Positions 42,754 through 50,654 of a stretch of DNA of 64,000 nucleotides are shown in pieces. How positions within the stretch are numbered: position 1 is the first letter of the stretch; each line of letters begins with the position of its first letter. The notes below the pieces were generated by a model. The model ran no database searches, had not been told where the DNA came from, and worked only from the letters and a program-made list of their open reading frames with translations. A program made the translations under genes and the position numbers. This DNA comes from WSZJ01 sp964590435 (lineage in GTDB: Bacteria > Planctomycetota > MHYJ01 > WSZJ01), in assembly GCA_964590435.1 (NCBI GenBank), contig CAZPWT010000025.1, forward strand, positions 1 to 64,000, given 5' to 3'.

Positions 42754-44751
42754 CTACGGGCGGTCGAAGGCGACGGTGGCCAGCATCGCCTGGAGGGCCT
42801 TCTTGACGTCGTCCGGCGCGCCGGTGACGGGGGCGACGGCCTCCATGCGGACGGCGGCGCGGCCGGCGACGGCCCAGGCGATGTGCGTGCGCCGCTCCGG
42901 GTTCGGCACGGCGAACTGGCACCACGCGCGGCCGTCGGAGGTCCGGGCGGCGTACGGCAGGAACGGCGCGCGGCCGCCGGGGATCGCGAGCGCGCGGGCG
43001 CGCGCGAAAACCAGCGCCGGCGGAGCCTCGGCGGCGAGCTGGTGGAACGTCAGCGTCACGGTCAGCCCGGGGGCGGGGGGCGTCAACTGAAGCGCCGTCG
43101 GCACGCACTTCGCGTCCCAGCCCGCGGGGATTTCCAGCGTGAACGCCCCGGCGGCGCGGAACGTGCGGGCGCCGGTCTTCGGATCGGTGTCGATGCGGCC
43201 GCCGAGGGGCTGCGCGGGCGGCGGGTCCGCGGGCCAGCCCTTGGCGAGCGCGTCGGTCGTCGCGAGCGCCGCGGCGACCGCTTCCCGGGGCGCGAGGACC
43301 AGCGGGGCCGCGTTTTCCTCGGTCACGCGCCTCCCGGCCCACGTCGCCTCCGCGAGCGCAGCGGCCGCTTCTTCGGTCGGCATCCCCTCGATGACGATGC
43401 AGTCGCGGTCCTTCCATTCGACGACGCCGCGGGCGCCGGCGGACTCGATGCGGATGCGGGTGCCGTCGGCGCTGGTGCGGCCGCGGCCGTGGCGGAGGGA
43501 GGCGGCGGAAGCGGCGGCCTCGGCGAATTCGCGGGCGTCGTCGGGGGAGTCCCAGGTGGTGGCCCACGCGAGGGCGAGGGCGCCGTCGGGGGCGGAGTAG
43601 ACGATCCAGGCGTCGCCGTCCCAGCCGGCGGCGGCGCGCCGGGCCTGGTCCTCGTCGAGGCCGCCTCCGCCCGCGTGGAGGAGGGAGGCGAGGATCATGG
43701 CTTCGCCGAGTTTGCCGCGGGCGACGAAACCGAAGGAGGCGGCGTCGCGGGGGAGGGAGAGGTCGGCGAGGTCGACGCGGGAAGGGGTATCGCGGTCGAC
43801 GAAGTATTTTTCGGGGTGGAGGATCTGCTCGGTGGAAGCGGGGGGATCGTCGAGGGCGTGGAAGGCGAGGCGCCAGCCGCCGGCGAATTTCGCGGTGCGG
43901 GCGAAGCGTGCGCCGTCGCGTTCGGCGAAGGAGCGCCAGGCGGCGAGGAACGGCGGGGCGTCGGCGGGGGAGGGGGCGTCGCCGAATTCGAGGAGGGCGA
44001 GGGGGAGGTCGGCCTGGTCGGGGGCGAGGCCGGGCGGGTCGAGGACGACGTCGAGGGCGACGGCGGCGGCGGCGCCGGTGCGCGCGGCGGCGAGGGCGAG
44101 CTCGGCGTCGGACCAGGAGCCGGCGAGGCGGCGGGCGGCGTCGCGGGCGGCGGGGGCGGCCGCGTCGAGCGCGGCGATGCCGTACTCGCGGGTCACGGCG
44201 TACGCTTCGGGGCGGACCCCCGCGGCGGTCCAGAACGGGGCGAACGGGTCGGGCGAATCGTCGGTGGGGACGAGAAGGGACAGCTCGGCGGAAGCGGTAT
44301 CGGCGGAGGCGTGGCGCCGGGCGGCCCGCCAGAGGCCGACGGCTTCCTGGCCCACGCCGGCGCGGTCGGCCAGGCCGAACGCGGCGAGCGCGGCGAGGGG
44401 CGGGAGCGCCTCCTTCGTGGCGCGGGCGTTTTCGGAGAACTGGGCGGTCGACCGGCCCCGCACGGCGAGCGCTTCAGGCGCGGCGATGCCGCGGCGCGCG
44501 AACGCCGCTTCGGCCCGCCGGACCTGCAATCGCAGCTCGCGGACGCGGGAGGCGGCGAGGCCGTTGATGAAGGCGAGGTCGGGGTAGGGGCAGGAGACAC
44601 GCCCCTCCGGGCCGTCAGTCTGGATGACGATGACGTCGCCGTCGTCCTTGACGATGGTGCCGGACAGCTCGCTCTGGTTGCGGAGGATGAGCACGTCCTC
44701 CGCGGAAGCGGTGAGGCAGGCGAGGGCGAGGAGGAGGGTGCAGCGCTTCAT
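42754..44751 (-). CDS. Secreted paralogue of the zincin lacking HExxH
   Basis: 665 aa with signal peptide M-K-R-C-T-L-L-L-A-L-A-C-L-T-A-S-A. It shares with the downstream protein the blocks S-T-E-Q-I-L-H-P-E-K-Y, A-G-W-D-G-D-A-W and T-T-W-D-S-P-D-D-A-R-E-F, plus matching helix spacing, but at the position of H-E-L-T-H it reads Ala-rich sequence (A-A-A-P-A-A-R-D-A-A-R-R-L) and the F-E-G-E-A-N-Y block is replaced by A-A-A-A-V-A-L-D. It is therefore predicted catalytically dead. An N-terminal E-L-S-G-T-I-V-K-D-D-G-D beta motif is extra. A role as inhibitor or partner of the active paralogue is possible. Confidence 0.75.
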   Translation of the reverse strand: MKRCTLLLALACLTASAEDVLILRNQSELSGTIVKDDGDVIVIQTDGPEGRVSCPYPDLAFINGLAASRVRELRLQVRRAEAAFARRGIAAPEALAVRGRSTAQFSENARATKEALPPLAALAAFGLADRAGVGQEAVGLWRAARRHASADTASAELSLLVPTDDSPDPFAPFWTAAGVRPEAYAVTREYGIAALDAAAPAARDAARRLAGSWSDAELALAAARTGAAAAVALDVVLDPPGLAPDQADLPLALLEFGDAPSPADAPPFLAAWRSFAERDGARFARTAKFAGGWRLAFHALDDPPASTEQILHPEKYFVDRDTPSRVDLADLSLPRDAASFGFVARGKLGEAMILASLLHAGGGGLDEDQARRAAAGWDGDAWIVYSAPDGALALAWATTWDSPDDAREFAEAAASAASLRHGRGRTSADGTRIRIESAGARGVVEWKDRDCIVIEGMPTEEAAAALAEATWAGRRVTEENAAPLVLAPREAVAAALATTDALAKGWPADPPPAQPLGGRIDTDPKTGARTFRAAGAFTLEIPAGWDAKCVPTALQLTPPAPGLTVTLTFHQLAAEAPPALVFARARALAIPGGRAPFLPYAARTSDGRAWCQFAVPNPERRTHIAWAVAGRAAVRMEAVAPVTGAPDDVKKALQAMLATVAFDRP

Positions 44752-44807
44752 GGGCTATGGGGCAGTATACGGCGGCTCGCAAGGGAGCGCCAAGCGCAGC
44801 CGGGTGT

Positions 44808-44840
44808 ATTTCAAAATGAAAAGTCATTTCAAAATGAAAT
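44808..44840. promoter_or_regulatory. Two direct copies of a palindromic AT-rich site
   Basis: ATTTCAAAATGAAA occurs at 44808-44821 and again at 44826-44839, 18 bases apart; each is itself palindromic (ATTTCA-AAA-TGAAAT in the second). They stand out in very GC-rich sequence, in the 157-bp gap between divergent starts at 44751 and 44909. They could be an operator for both promoters; this is inference. Confidence 0.4.
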
Positions 44841-44908
44841 AAACCTCAAGCGATCGCCCTACAACGTCGATTTCACCTTTACCCTCTTCTTCCAAGGAAC
44901 CCCACTCC

Positions 44909-45175
44909 ATGGAAATCAATAGGGTCGATCCGGCGTTCCCCATTCGACCCAGTCGATCGTCCGACCTCTTCCCCACGGACTCCCCCCAGCCCGCCCCCGG
45001 CGACTCCGTTTCCATCTCGCCTCAGGCCCGCCTTCGGGAACAACTGCGGGCCGCCCCCGACATCCGTGCCGACCGGGTCGCCGCCCTCCGGCGCCAGATC
45101 GAGGCCGGCACCTACGATGTCGACGGCCTCCTCCGCTCCGCCCTCGGCAAGATCCTCGACGACCTCGCGATGTAG
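44909..45175 (+). CDS. flgM: FlgM-like anti-sigma-28 factor
   Basis: 88 aa. After a disordered Pro/Ser-rich N-terminus come D-S-V-S-I-S (32-37) and R-A-D-R-V-A-A-L-R-R-Q-I-E-A-G-T-Y-D-V-D (53-72), which fit the conserved sigma-28-binding C-terminal half of FlgM (consensus V-x-I-S ... R-x-x-K-V-x-x-L-K-x-x-I-x-x-G-x-Y-x-V-D). FlgM holds FliA inactive until the flagellar hook is complete. It is followed nine bases later by the DUF4416 gene. No other flagellar gene is in the window, so motility is suggested but not shown. Confidence 0.7.
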   Translation: MEINRVDPAFPIRPSRSSDLFPTDSPQPAPGDSVSISPQARLREQLRAAPDIRADRVAALRRQIEAGTYDVDGLLRSALGKILDDLAM

Positions 45176-45184
45176 ACTGCCGCC

Positions 45185-45697
45185 TTGCCCCCCGCCGCCG
45201 CCCTCTTCACCGGCCTCCTCTCCTCCAGCGAGCCCCTCCTCGCCGCCGCTTCCAACTCCCTCGCGGCGGAGTGGGGCCCGGTCGCCCTCCGGTCCGACCC
45301 CCGCCCCTGGAACGAGAGCGACTACTACGAGGCGGAGATGGGGAAGGGTCTGCTGCGGCAGTTCCTGGTGTTCGAGGCGCCGGTCCCGGTGGACCGGCTG
45401 CCCGCGCTGAAGCGGCGGGCGATCGAACACGAGCGGGCGTTTGCGGCGGGCGCCGCCGTCCCGCGCCCCGTGAACATCGATCCCGGGCTGCTCGGGGAGC
45501 ACAATCTGACGCTGGCGTCGACGAAGCGCGCCGGGCACCGCGTCTGGATCGGGGACGAGATCTGGGCGGAGATCACCCTCGTGTTCCGGGCGGGCGCGTT
45601 TCAGCCGCTGCCGTGGACCTACTCGGACTTCCGCCGGCCGGAGACGCTCGAGTTCCTGGCGAGGGCAAGGAAGCTGGTGATGGCGCGGGTGAAGTAG
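45185..45697 (+). CDS. DUF4416 family protein
   Basis: 170 aa from a TTG at 45185, nine bases after the flgM-like stop, so the two form an operon. Family-typical blocks are present: L-F-T-G-L-L-S-S, Y-Y-E-A-E-M-G-K-G-L-L-R-Q-F-L-V-F, R-P-V-N-I-D-P-G, L-A-S-T-K-R-A-G-H-R-V-W-I-G-D, and W-T-Y-S-D-F-R. The biochemical role of DUF4416 is unknown. Linkage to an anti-sigma-28 factor hints at a flagellum- or surface-related role. Confidence 0.85.
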   Translation: MPPAAALFTGLLSSSEPLLAAASNSLAAEWGPVALRSDPRPWNESDYYEAEMGKGLLRQFLVFEAPVPVDRLPALKRRAIEHERAFAAGAAVPRPVNIDPGLLGEHNLTLASTKRAGHRVWIGDEIWAEITLVFRAGAFQPLPWTYSDFRRPETLEFLARARKLVMARVK

Positions 45698-45702
45698 GTG
45701 CG

Positions 45703-45758
45703 ACCCGCCTTCGCCCTTCGGGCTTCGGCGGGTTCAGGCCCGGCTTAGCCGGGCCTGA
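45703..45758. other. Two hairpins after the DUF4416 gene
   Basis: The first hairpin pairs ACCCGCC (45703-45709) with GGCGGGT (45727-45733) around a nested GCCC/GGC stem. The second has an 11-bp perfect stem (45734-45744 with 45748-45758, loop TTA). On the plus strand it is followed by A, not T, so neither is a standard intrinsic terminator for the plus-strand operon. Confidence 0.5.
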
Positions 45759-45796
45759 AAAAAAGAAGACCGCCCTGCTCGCGAGCAGGGCGGTCT
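45758..45796 (-). terminator. Perfect palindromic terminator of the small lipoprotein gene
   Basis: A 14-bp perfect stem (45767-45780 with 45783-45796, two-base loop) lies just past the minus-strand stop at 45819. On the minus strand it is followed by a T run (45758-45764, seven T). Confidence 0.88.
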
Positions 45797-45818
45797 GTGA
45801 AGGCAACCTGCGGACCGA

Positions 45819-46001
45819 CTAGTACCGCGCCGGATCCCGTTCGTCGTAGTTCAGGAAGTGCCGGTCGATGAAGCGGTGCATCTCGTGAACGTCCTGGCGG
45901 AACGCCCACCAGTGATGCTTGTTGTGCTCGCCATCGAACGTGCAGCCGACGAGGGCCGCGCCCGAAACCAGCAGTGCAACGAGGAGAAGCTTCTTGAACA
46001 T
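45819..46001 (-). CDS. Small lipoprotein, His/aromatic-rich
   Basis: 60 aa from the ATG at 46001 (GGAGGAAA upstream). The leader M-F-K-K-L-L-L-V-A-L-L-V-S-G-A-A-L-V-G-C has a lipobox L-V-G-C, so the mature peptide is about 40 residues. It contains H-N-K-H-H-W-W-A-F-R and H-E-M-H-R-F-I-D-R-H-F, which would form a His-rich amphipathic surface and might bind metal. Its own strong terminator suggests high expression. Function unknown. Confidence 0.75.
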   Translation of the reverse strand: MFKKLLLVALLVSGAALVGCTFDGEHNKHHWWAFRQDVHEMHRFIDRHFLNYDERDPARY

Positions 46002-46130
46002 CCTATTTCCTCCAAGCTGGGCCTTAGGCCCCCCTCTTGATGCCCAGGCGTTATGCCCGGCGTTCAAGTAACGGCTGACCATCTTAGGATTCGGTCGCGG
46101 TGAGTCAAGGAGATTGTGGTGTAAACGAGC

Positions 46131-46275
46131 GAGCGGCCGGTTGCAAGCGGCTAGCGGCCAGCGGCCAGGAAATGCAGTTTGTCATGACCGGCGAATCGTG
46201 CCCAGCTCCACGGGGACGTATCCCCGTTCCTCTGTCGTTGGTCGTTCCCTGGCCGCTGGCAACTGGCCGCTGGCA
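46131..46275. repeat. Inverted heptamer cassette, GCGGCCA family
   Basis: The left arm 46131-46165 is five heptamers in register (GAGCGGC, CGGTTGC, AAGCGGC, TAGCGGC, CAGCGGC) followed by CAGGAAA. The right arm 46248-46275 is four (CCTGGCC, GCTGGCA, ACTGGCC, GCTGGCA). The 82-base spacer contains a CGGGGACGTATCCCCG hairpin (46211-46226). It lies between two co-directional minus-strand genes. Same unit as 2956-3146 and 4421-4448, more than 40 kb away. Confidence 0.9.
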
Positions 46276-46281
46276 CTTTGC

Positions 46282-47376
46282 CTACTTGAGGTACTTCTTC
46301 AGCAACCCCGCGGCAATTTCTCCCCCGTCAGTCGCCACATCCTTCCACTCATGCTTCGCCCCGATGAACCCTTCCAGGTGAATGTCCCAGTCCCCCATCA
46401 CCAGGTACATCCTCGGGATGAACGCCGTCGGGAGGCACTTTTTCATGCCTTTGACCATCACGTCGTACTCGACGAAGTCGTCGCGGCTCGTGTACAGGAA
46501 CGGCGTCTGGTTGGCGATGCACTCGCTCACGATCCCGTAGCCGGGCTTCGAAACCACCAGGTCGCACGATTTCACCAGGTCCTGGTACCGCACGTGCACC
46601 GCCTCGGGCACCTTGACCGCATTCGCCAGCCGCGGGATCGCCTGGTCCGTCGGGATCACGAACTGGAACTGCGGGTTCCGCTCGATCCCGTCCAGCATGA
46701 ACCCCGCCCCGTCCACCCCCCCGAACGCGAGCAGGATCACCTTCTGCTTCGTCCGCGGGATCCCCAGCGTCTCGAACACCTCCGCCTTCTCCGCCACCGA
46801 CTTCCGCGCGATGAACGGGATCGCCTTCGATTTCCGGAACGCGGGGAATTCCCCGCACAGCGGCAGCTTCAGCAGCAGGTCCGCCTTCGCGTACGACTCG
46901 CGCGTCGCGTCGATGATTCCCTTGAAGGGCTTCATTTCCTCGACGTACGCCTCGTAGATCCAGTCCCACGAGAAGTTCGCGATCGCGACCGACGGCACGC
47001 CGATCTTGCTCGCCACGTCGAACGCCAGCGGCGCGATGTCCGACACGATCAGCGCCGGCGGGTCCGCCTGCGCGAACTTGATCTCCTGCTTCAGCACCTT
47101 CGGCGCCCGCTCCATCGCTTCTTCGCAGTTCCGGAGCGTCCGCATCTTGTCGATGTTGAAGATCGTCCGCTGGACGACGCCGACGTCGACCTCGACGAAG
47201 CAGTACTCGAACGGGGCGACGACATTTTTCGCGAAAAGCCAGCGCGGCGCGTTCGACCGGATGTGGAAAAACACGGTCGGGTCGATGGCGTGGAGGGCAT
47301 TCATGACGACGCAGGAGCGGGTGGCATGGCCGAATCCGTGGCCGCTCACGTAGTAGTAGATGTTCTTGCGTGTCAT
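46282..47376 (-). CDS. GT-B glycosyltransferase-like protein
   Basis: 364 aa. The N-terminus Y-Y-Y-V-S-G-H-G-F-G-H-A-T-R-S is the glycine-rich loop of MurG/family-28-like glycosyltransferases. The C-terminal half has V-I-L-L-A-F-G-G-V-D and S-K-P-G-Y-G-I-V-S-E-C-I-A, the nucleotide-sugar binding pattern with G-Y-G and a conserved acidic residue. No TM segment, so it acts at the cytosolic face. The acceptor is unknown; similar proteins occur as the sugar-binding half of arabinokinase-like enzymes. The gene directly follows a repeat cassette and is divergent from the next gene. Confidence 0.75.
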   Translation of the reverse strand: MTRKNIYYYVSGHGFGHATRSCVVMNALHAIDPTVFFHIRSNAPRWLFAKNVVAPFEYCFVEVDVGVVQRTIFNIDKMRTLRNCEEAMERAPKVLKQEIKFAQADPPALIVSDIAPLAFDVASKIGVPSVAIANFSWDWIYEAYVEEMKPFKGIIDATRESYAKADLLLKLPLCGEFPAFRKSKAIPFIARKSVAEKAEVFETLGIPRTKQKVILLAFGGVDGAGFMLDGIERNPQFQFVIPTDQAIPRLANAVKVPEAVHVRYQDLVKSCDLVVSKPGYGIVSECIANQTPFLYTSRDDFVEYDVMVKGMKKCLPTAFIPRMYLVMGDWDIHLEGFIGAKHEWKDVATDGGEIAAGLLKKYLK

Positions 47377-47432
47377 TGGCGGGGCATTCTACGGATCGCG
47401 GAGAAGGGTGAGTAAGGAAAGTGACGAAAGGC

Positions 47433-47499
47433 AGTTGCGGGTTGCGAGTTGCGGGCCTTGCCCGCCGAAGCACCGCAGGGGCGTAGGCGGGTTGCGAGG
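47433..47499. repeat. Heptamer repeat, AGTTGCG family, in a divergent gap
   Basis: Three heptamers in register (AGTTGCG, GGTTGCG, AGTTGCG, 47433-47453) are followed by GCCCGCC/GGCGGG hairpin sequence and a further GGGTTGCGAGG at 47489. It lies between divergent starts at 47376 and 47557. Reverse-complement units occur at 968-1002 and 30707-30720. Confidence 0.7.
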
Positions 47500-47556
47500 A
47501 AGGGCTCGTTCGTATCGGCGGAGACGGAAAGGGGGGGCTCACGTAGAATCCCCGCC

Positions 47557-48612
47557 ATGGCACGCGGACTCGTGATCGGTTTTCTCGCCGGGGCGCTCCT
47601 GGCCGGCATTGCGTTCAAGCTGCTTGGGGCGCGCGGGGCCGAACACGCCGAGGGCGCGGCCGGCGGCGGCGAGAAGGCCGAGGAAAAGGGCGGCAAGGCG
47701 GCCGGCAGCGCGGCGGGCGCTTCACAGGAACTCGCGGCGGCGCGGTCGGAGGCCGAGAAGCTCCGCGCGGAGGTGGCCGACCTGAAAGAGCAGCTCGCCG
47801 AGGCGAAGAAGGCCGCGGGCGGCGCGGCGAAGGCGCGGCCGAACCGGGCGGCGAAGTGGAAGGAGCTGGCGTCGCTGATCGCGCAGGCGAAGAAGGAGGC
47901 CGACGCCTCGGGAACGCCGATCAAGGGCGACAAGTATTTCGGGCCGCTGCTCGCGCTGATTGGGCTGGTCGCGGACGAGCTGGGGATCCCGATCCAGGAG
48001 GCCGCGATGTCGCCGGACTGGTACCCGATGTTCGCGCAGTCGATGCTCGACGCGTCGCCCTGGCCGATGACCGACGCGCAGCGCGCCGAGTTCGAGAAAG
48101 CCATGCAGGGCTCCCGCGAGGACTGGGACAAGTACGTCGCCGCCCGCGAGAACATGTCCCCGCTTGAGCGCGCCGCCGCCCTCCGCGACCTCCAGTTCGA
48201 CATGTTCGCCCGGCTCACCCCGATCGGCACCGACGAGCAGCGCGCGTACATCGCCTCCCTCAACCTCCCGCCCCCCAACGCTCCCTACCAGGGCGTCTGG
48301 AACGGCGCCGGCCCGCGCGCCGCCTGCAAGCAGAACATCTCCAACAACGTCGCCAAGTCCATCGGGCTCGACGGCAACCAGATGACCTCGCTCGGCCCCG
48401 TCATCGACGACTACATGCGCGGCTACGACGCGATCGGCAAGGAAGCGGCTCTCAAGAAGCAGGCCGGCGAGCCGTACGACGACGTCGCCGCGAAGCTCGC
48501 GCTGTCGCTCGAGATGCAGAAGCGGATCGGCGAGACGGTCCGGCTGACCGACGCTCAGGCGAAGGCGCTGAAGGATTGGACGCAGGTGAACGACTACCAG
48601 GTGAAGGAGTAG
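47557..48612 (+). CDS. Membrane-anchored coiled-coil protein of unknown function
   Basis: 351 aa from the ATG at 47557; an upstream frame runs through the repeat and is rejected. One N-terminal TM helix (R-G-L-V-I-G-F-L-A-G-A-L-L-A-G-I-A-F). Residues about 40-90 are Ala/Glu/Lys-rich coiled coil (A-A-R-S-E-A-E-K-L-R-A-E-V-A-D-L-K-E-Q-L). The remaining 260 residues are helical, with M-T-D-A-Q-R-A-E-F-E-K and V-R-L-T-D-A-Q-A-K-A-L-K-D-W repeats resembling Spy/CpxP-like or Heavy-metal-resistance helical periplasmic proteins. A periplasmic protein-binding role is possible; family not certain. Confidence 0.65.
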   Translation: MARGLVIGFLAGALLAGIAFKLLGARGAEHAEGAAGGGEKAEEKGGKAAGSAAGASQELAAARSEAEKLRAEVADLKEQLAEAKKAAGGAAKARPNRAAKWKELASLIAQAKKEADASGTPIKGDKYFGPLLALIGLVADELGIPIQEAAMSPDWYPMFAQSMLDASPWPMTDAQRAEFEKAMQGSREDWDKYVAARENMSPLERAAALRDLQFDMFARLTPIGTDEQRAYIASLNLPPPNAPYQGVWNGAGPRAACKQNISNNVAKSIGLDGNQMTSLGPVIDDYMRGYDAIGKEAALKKQAGEPYDDVAAKLALSLEMQKRIGETVRLTDAQAKALKDWTQVNDYQVKE

Positions 48613-48621
48613 AAACGAAGA

Positions 48622-48698
48622 CGGGCGCGAGGATCACCCCGCGCCCGCCTGTAGCCGTTACCACGAACTCCCGACCACCAGCTCCCGACCGCCGTTAC
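48622..48698. repeat. Hairpin plus heptamer repeat between convergent genes
   Basis: An 8-bp GC stem (48622-48629 with 48640-48647) is followed by five heptamers in register (CGAACTC, CCGACCA, CCAGCTC, CCGACCG, CCGTTAC, 48664-48698). The last heptamer contains the stop codon of the minus-strand VWA gene (48695-48697). Convergent stops lie at 48612 and 48695. No T run follows the stem. Confidence 0.75.
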
Positions 48699-49801
48699 TT
48701 TTCCTCGACCTTGAACCCCTTCTTCGCCGCCTGCTCGTGGATCATCTTGCGGACGGCCTCGTCGAACGCCTTGTCCTGATTCAGGCCCTGCTTCTTCATC
48801 TCTTCCTCGATGTACTTCGCCCGCTCGGCCGCCTTCGCCTGGACTTCCTTCTGCAGCTTCGCGCGCTCCTCCGTCATCTTCGCGATGTGCGCCTTCTTCT
48901 CGTCGAGCGTCATCTTGCGCATCGCCTCGGGCAGGTCCTCGTCCTTCACGTCCTCGAGCTTGAAGTCCTTGTTCTTCGAGGCGTCGACCAGGTCCCAGCC
49001 CGCCGCGTTGTACGCGCCGGAGGCCTTGGCCAGCGCGCGATCGGCCTGCACGCCCGCGCCGCCCGCCTCGCCCGCCGCCGCGTCCTGCGCCTTCTGGTTT
49101 TCCTTCTTCTCCTTGCCGCGGCCGCCGTACGCCACGTACGTGCCGTTCAGCGCCTCGTTCATCTTCGCCAGGTCCTCGTCCATCGGCGTCGCGATCGACA
49201 CCGCGCCGCCCGTGATGTCGATCATCGTGAACGACCCGTCCGCCAGCTTCGCCACCTCGCGCCAGGTCTTCTCTTCGTCCGCGTTCGGCTTCCCGCAGTA
49301 GATCGCGTTCACCACGATGTCCGACTTGATCGCCTCGGGACACGTCTTCAGGTACATGTTGTCGTCCGTCCCCTGCATCGCCGTCTCGTTCCCCACCATG
49401 AAGATCATCCGGAGCGCTTCCTTGTTCTTGCTCCAGCTCATCTCCTTCGTCGCCTTGCGGACCGTCGCGCCGACCCACTCGTCGCCGCCCATGTCCGTCC
49501 GGAACGTCATCAGGTTCTTGTAGACCGTGTCGAGGTCGTCGGTCAGGTCGAAGAAGCGGAACTCCTTGTCGGCCGAGCCGTAGCCGATGAGGCCGATGCG
49601 AAGCGCCGGCGTGGGCCGGACCTTCGCGATGTCGTTCACGATCGACCAGACCTTCTGCTTCGCCGTCTCGATGACCTGGTCCATGCTGCCGGACCGGTCG
49701 ATGCAGATCACCAGGTCGATTTCGCCGGACTTCTTTTCCTCGTCGGCCCGCGCGGGGATCACCGCCGCCAGCGCCAGGGCCACCGCAAGAATTCTCTTCA
49801 T
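48695..49801 (-). CDS. Secreted von Willebrand factor A domain protein
   Basis: 368 aa from the ATG at 49801 with GGAGGA upstream. Signal peptide M-K-R-I-L-A-V-A-L-A-L-A-A-V-I-P-A-R-A. The VWA domain begins at I-D-L-V-I-C-I-D-R-S-G-S-M-D, a complete D-x-S-x-S metal (MIDAS) motif at D35/S37/S39, with later T-D-M-G-G-D-E and conserved Asp positions. The C-terminal third is Lys/Glu/Ala coiled coil (K-A-H-I-A-K-M-T-E-E-R-A-K-L-Q-K-E-V). Likely a periplasmic metal-dependent adhesion or scaffold protein. The 5' leader can pair with its own ribosome site (see findings). Confidence 0.83.
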   Translation of the reverse strand: MKRILAVALALAAVIPARADEEKKSGEIDLVICIDRSGSMDQVIETAKQKVWSIVNDIAKVRPTPALRIGLIGYGSADKEFRFFDLTDDLDTVYKNLMTFRTDMGGDEWVGATVRKATKEMSWSKNKEALRMIFMVGNETAMQGTDDNMYLKTCPEAIKSDIVVNAIYCGKPNADEEKTWREVAKLADGSFTMIDITGGAVSIATPMDEDLAKMNEALNGTYVAYGGRGKEKKENQKAQDAAAGEAGGAGVQADRALAKASGAYNAAGWDLVDASKNKDFKLEDVKDEDLPEAMRKMTLDEKKAHIAKMTEERAKLQKEVQAKAAERAKYIEEEMKKQGLNQDKAFDEAVRKMIHEQAAKKGFKVEEK

Positions 49802-49916
49802 CGGACTCCTCCTCACTCGTTCGGAAACTTCCGTTCCGCGCCGGGCACCCGCCCGGGCCTGCTCAACAGACGCCGGGAGGGGAGGAGGAGTTCCCGCGAA
49901 GCGCGGAAAATTCGCG

Positions 49917-50602
49917 TCAGCCGCGGAGGACGGCGCTGACGACGTCGGGCAGGACCGGGACGGCGCCCATCTCGGTCGTCGTCAACTGGTTGCCCTGCCC
50001 CTCGAGGAACTGCACCTCGAGTCGCCCTTCATGGCATCCCGGGCAGTGCAGGAGCCGGAACGCGAAGCGCTTGGGCAGCTTGGCGGCGGCCTTGGAGTCC
50101 CTGGCGATCTCGGCGAGCGCTTCCTTGAGCGTCGTGGCGTCGCGATCTCCATGGCCCGGACGGCGTAGCCCCAACCGCCGAGGGGCTCTCCCGGCTTTCC
50201 GCTCCTGTCGTTCCAGGCGAAGCTGCGAGACGCGGCGTCGAAGTAGGTCAGGAAGCCGACGCGGGAACCGTCCTCGTACCGCAGGTCGAGGTCGCGGAAC
50301 TCGATGTACTGGGCGCCGGCATACGCCGCGATCTGCAGGTGGAAGACCAGCGCGACGACGGCGCCCGTCGTGCGCGAGCCCGAAAGCCACGAGCCGAGGC
50401 CGTAGCCGGCGCCCGCCGTGATCCCCACGATGAGCGCCCCGGCGGGGATGACGTAGTTTGCGTACCAGCCCATGATGTTGAAGTCAGGGATGGTCCGCCC
50501 GAGGAACCAGACGAGCGCAAGGGTGGCCACGCTGCTGATCGCGCCACCGACGAGGATCGGAAGCGCGCCGGGGCCGCGGGACGTCGATGCGGGGCTGGCC
50601 AT
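49917..50602 (-). pseudogene. Membrane protein with a frameshift
   Basis: The ATG at 50602 opens a reading frame with about three TM helices (I-L-V-G-G-A-I-S-S-V-A-T-L-A-L-V-W-F; Y-V-I-P-A-G-A-L-I-V-G-I-T-A-G-A; V-V-A-L-V-F-H-L-Q-I-A-A-Y-A). Near residue 150 (around 50143-50152) it degenerates to Arg/Ser/Pro-rich shadow sequence, while another frame continues as T-T-L-K-E-A-L-A-E-I-A-R-D-S-K, H-C-P-G-C-H-E-G and a stop at 49917. A single-base indel in the run near CGCCACGACG explains both. It is either a sequencing error or a recent pseudogene. Intact it would be about 228 aa with a C-x-x-C zinc or haem-like site. Function unknown. Confidence 0.7.
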
Positions 50603-50654
50603 GGGTGGAGGGTTCCTCGACGGGTCTGAGTCACGGCCATAAACTGCGCGTCCC

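Noticed and set aside
41191..44922. Very long plus-strand open frame (over 1200 codons) opposite the two zincin genes
   Set aside because: Arg/Gly/Ala-rich shadow of high-GC coding on the other strand, with no domain or ribosome site; the minus-strand genes have signal peptides and motifs.
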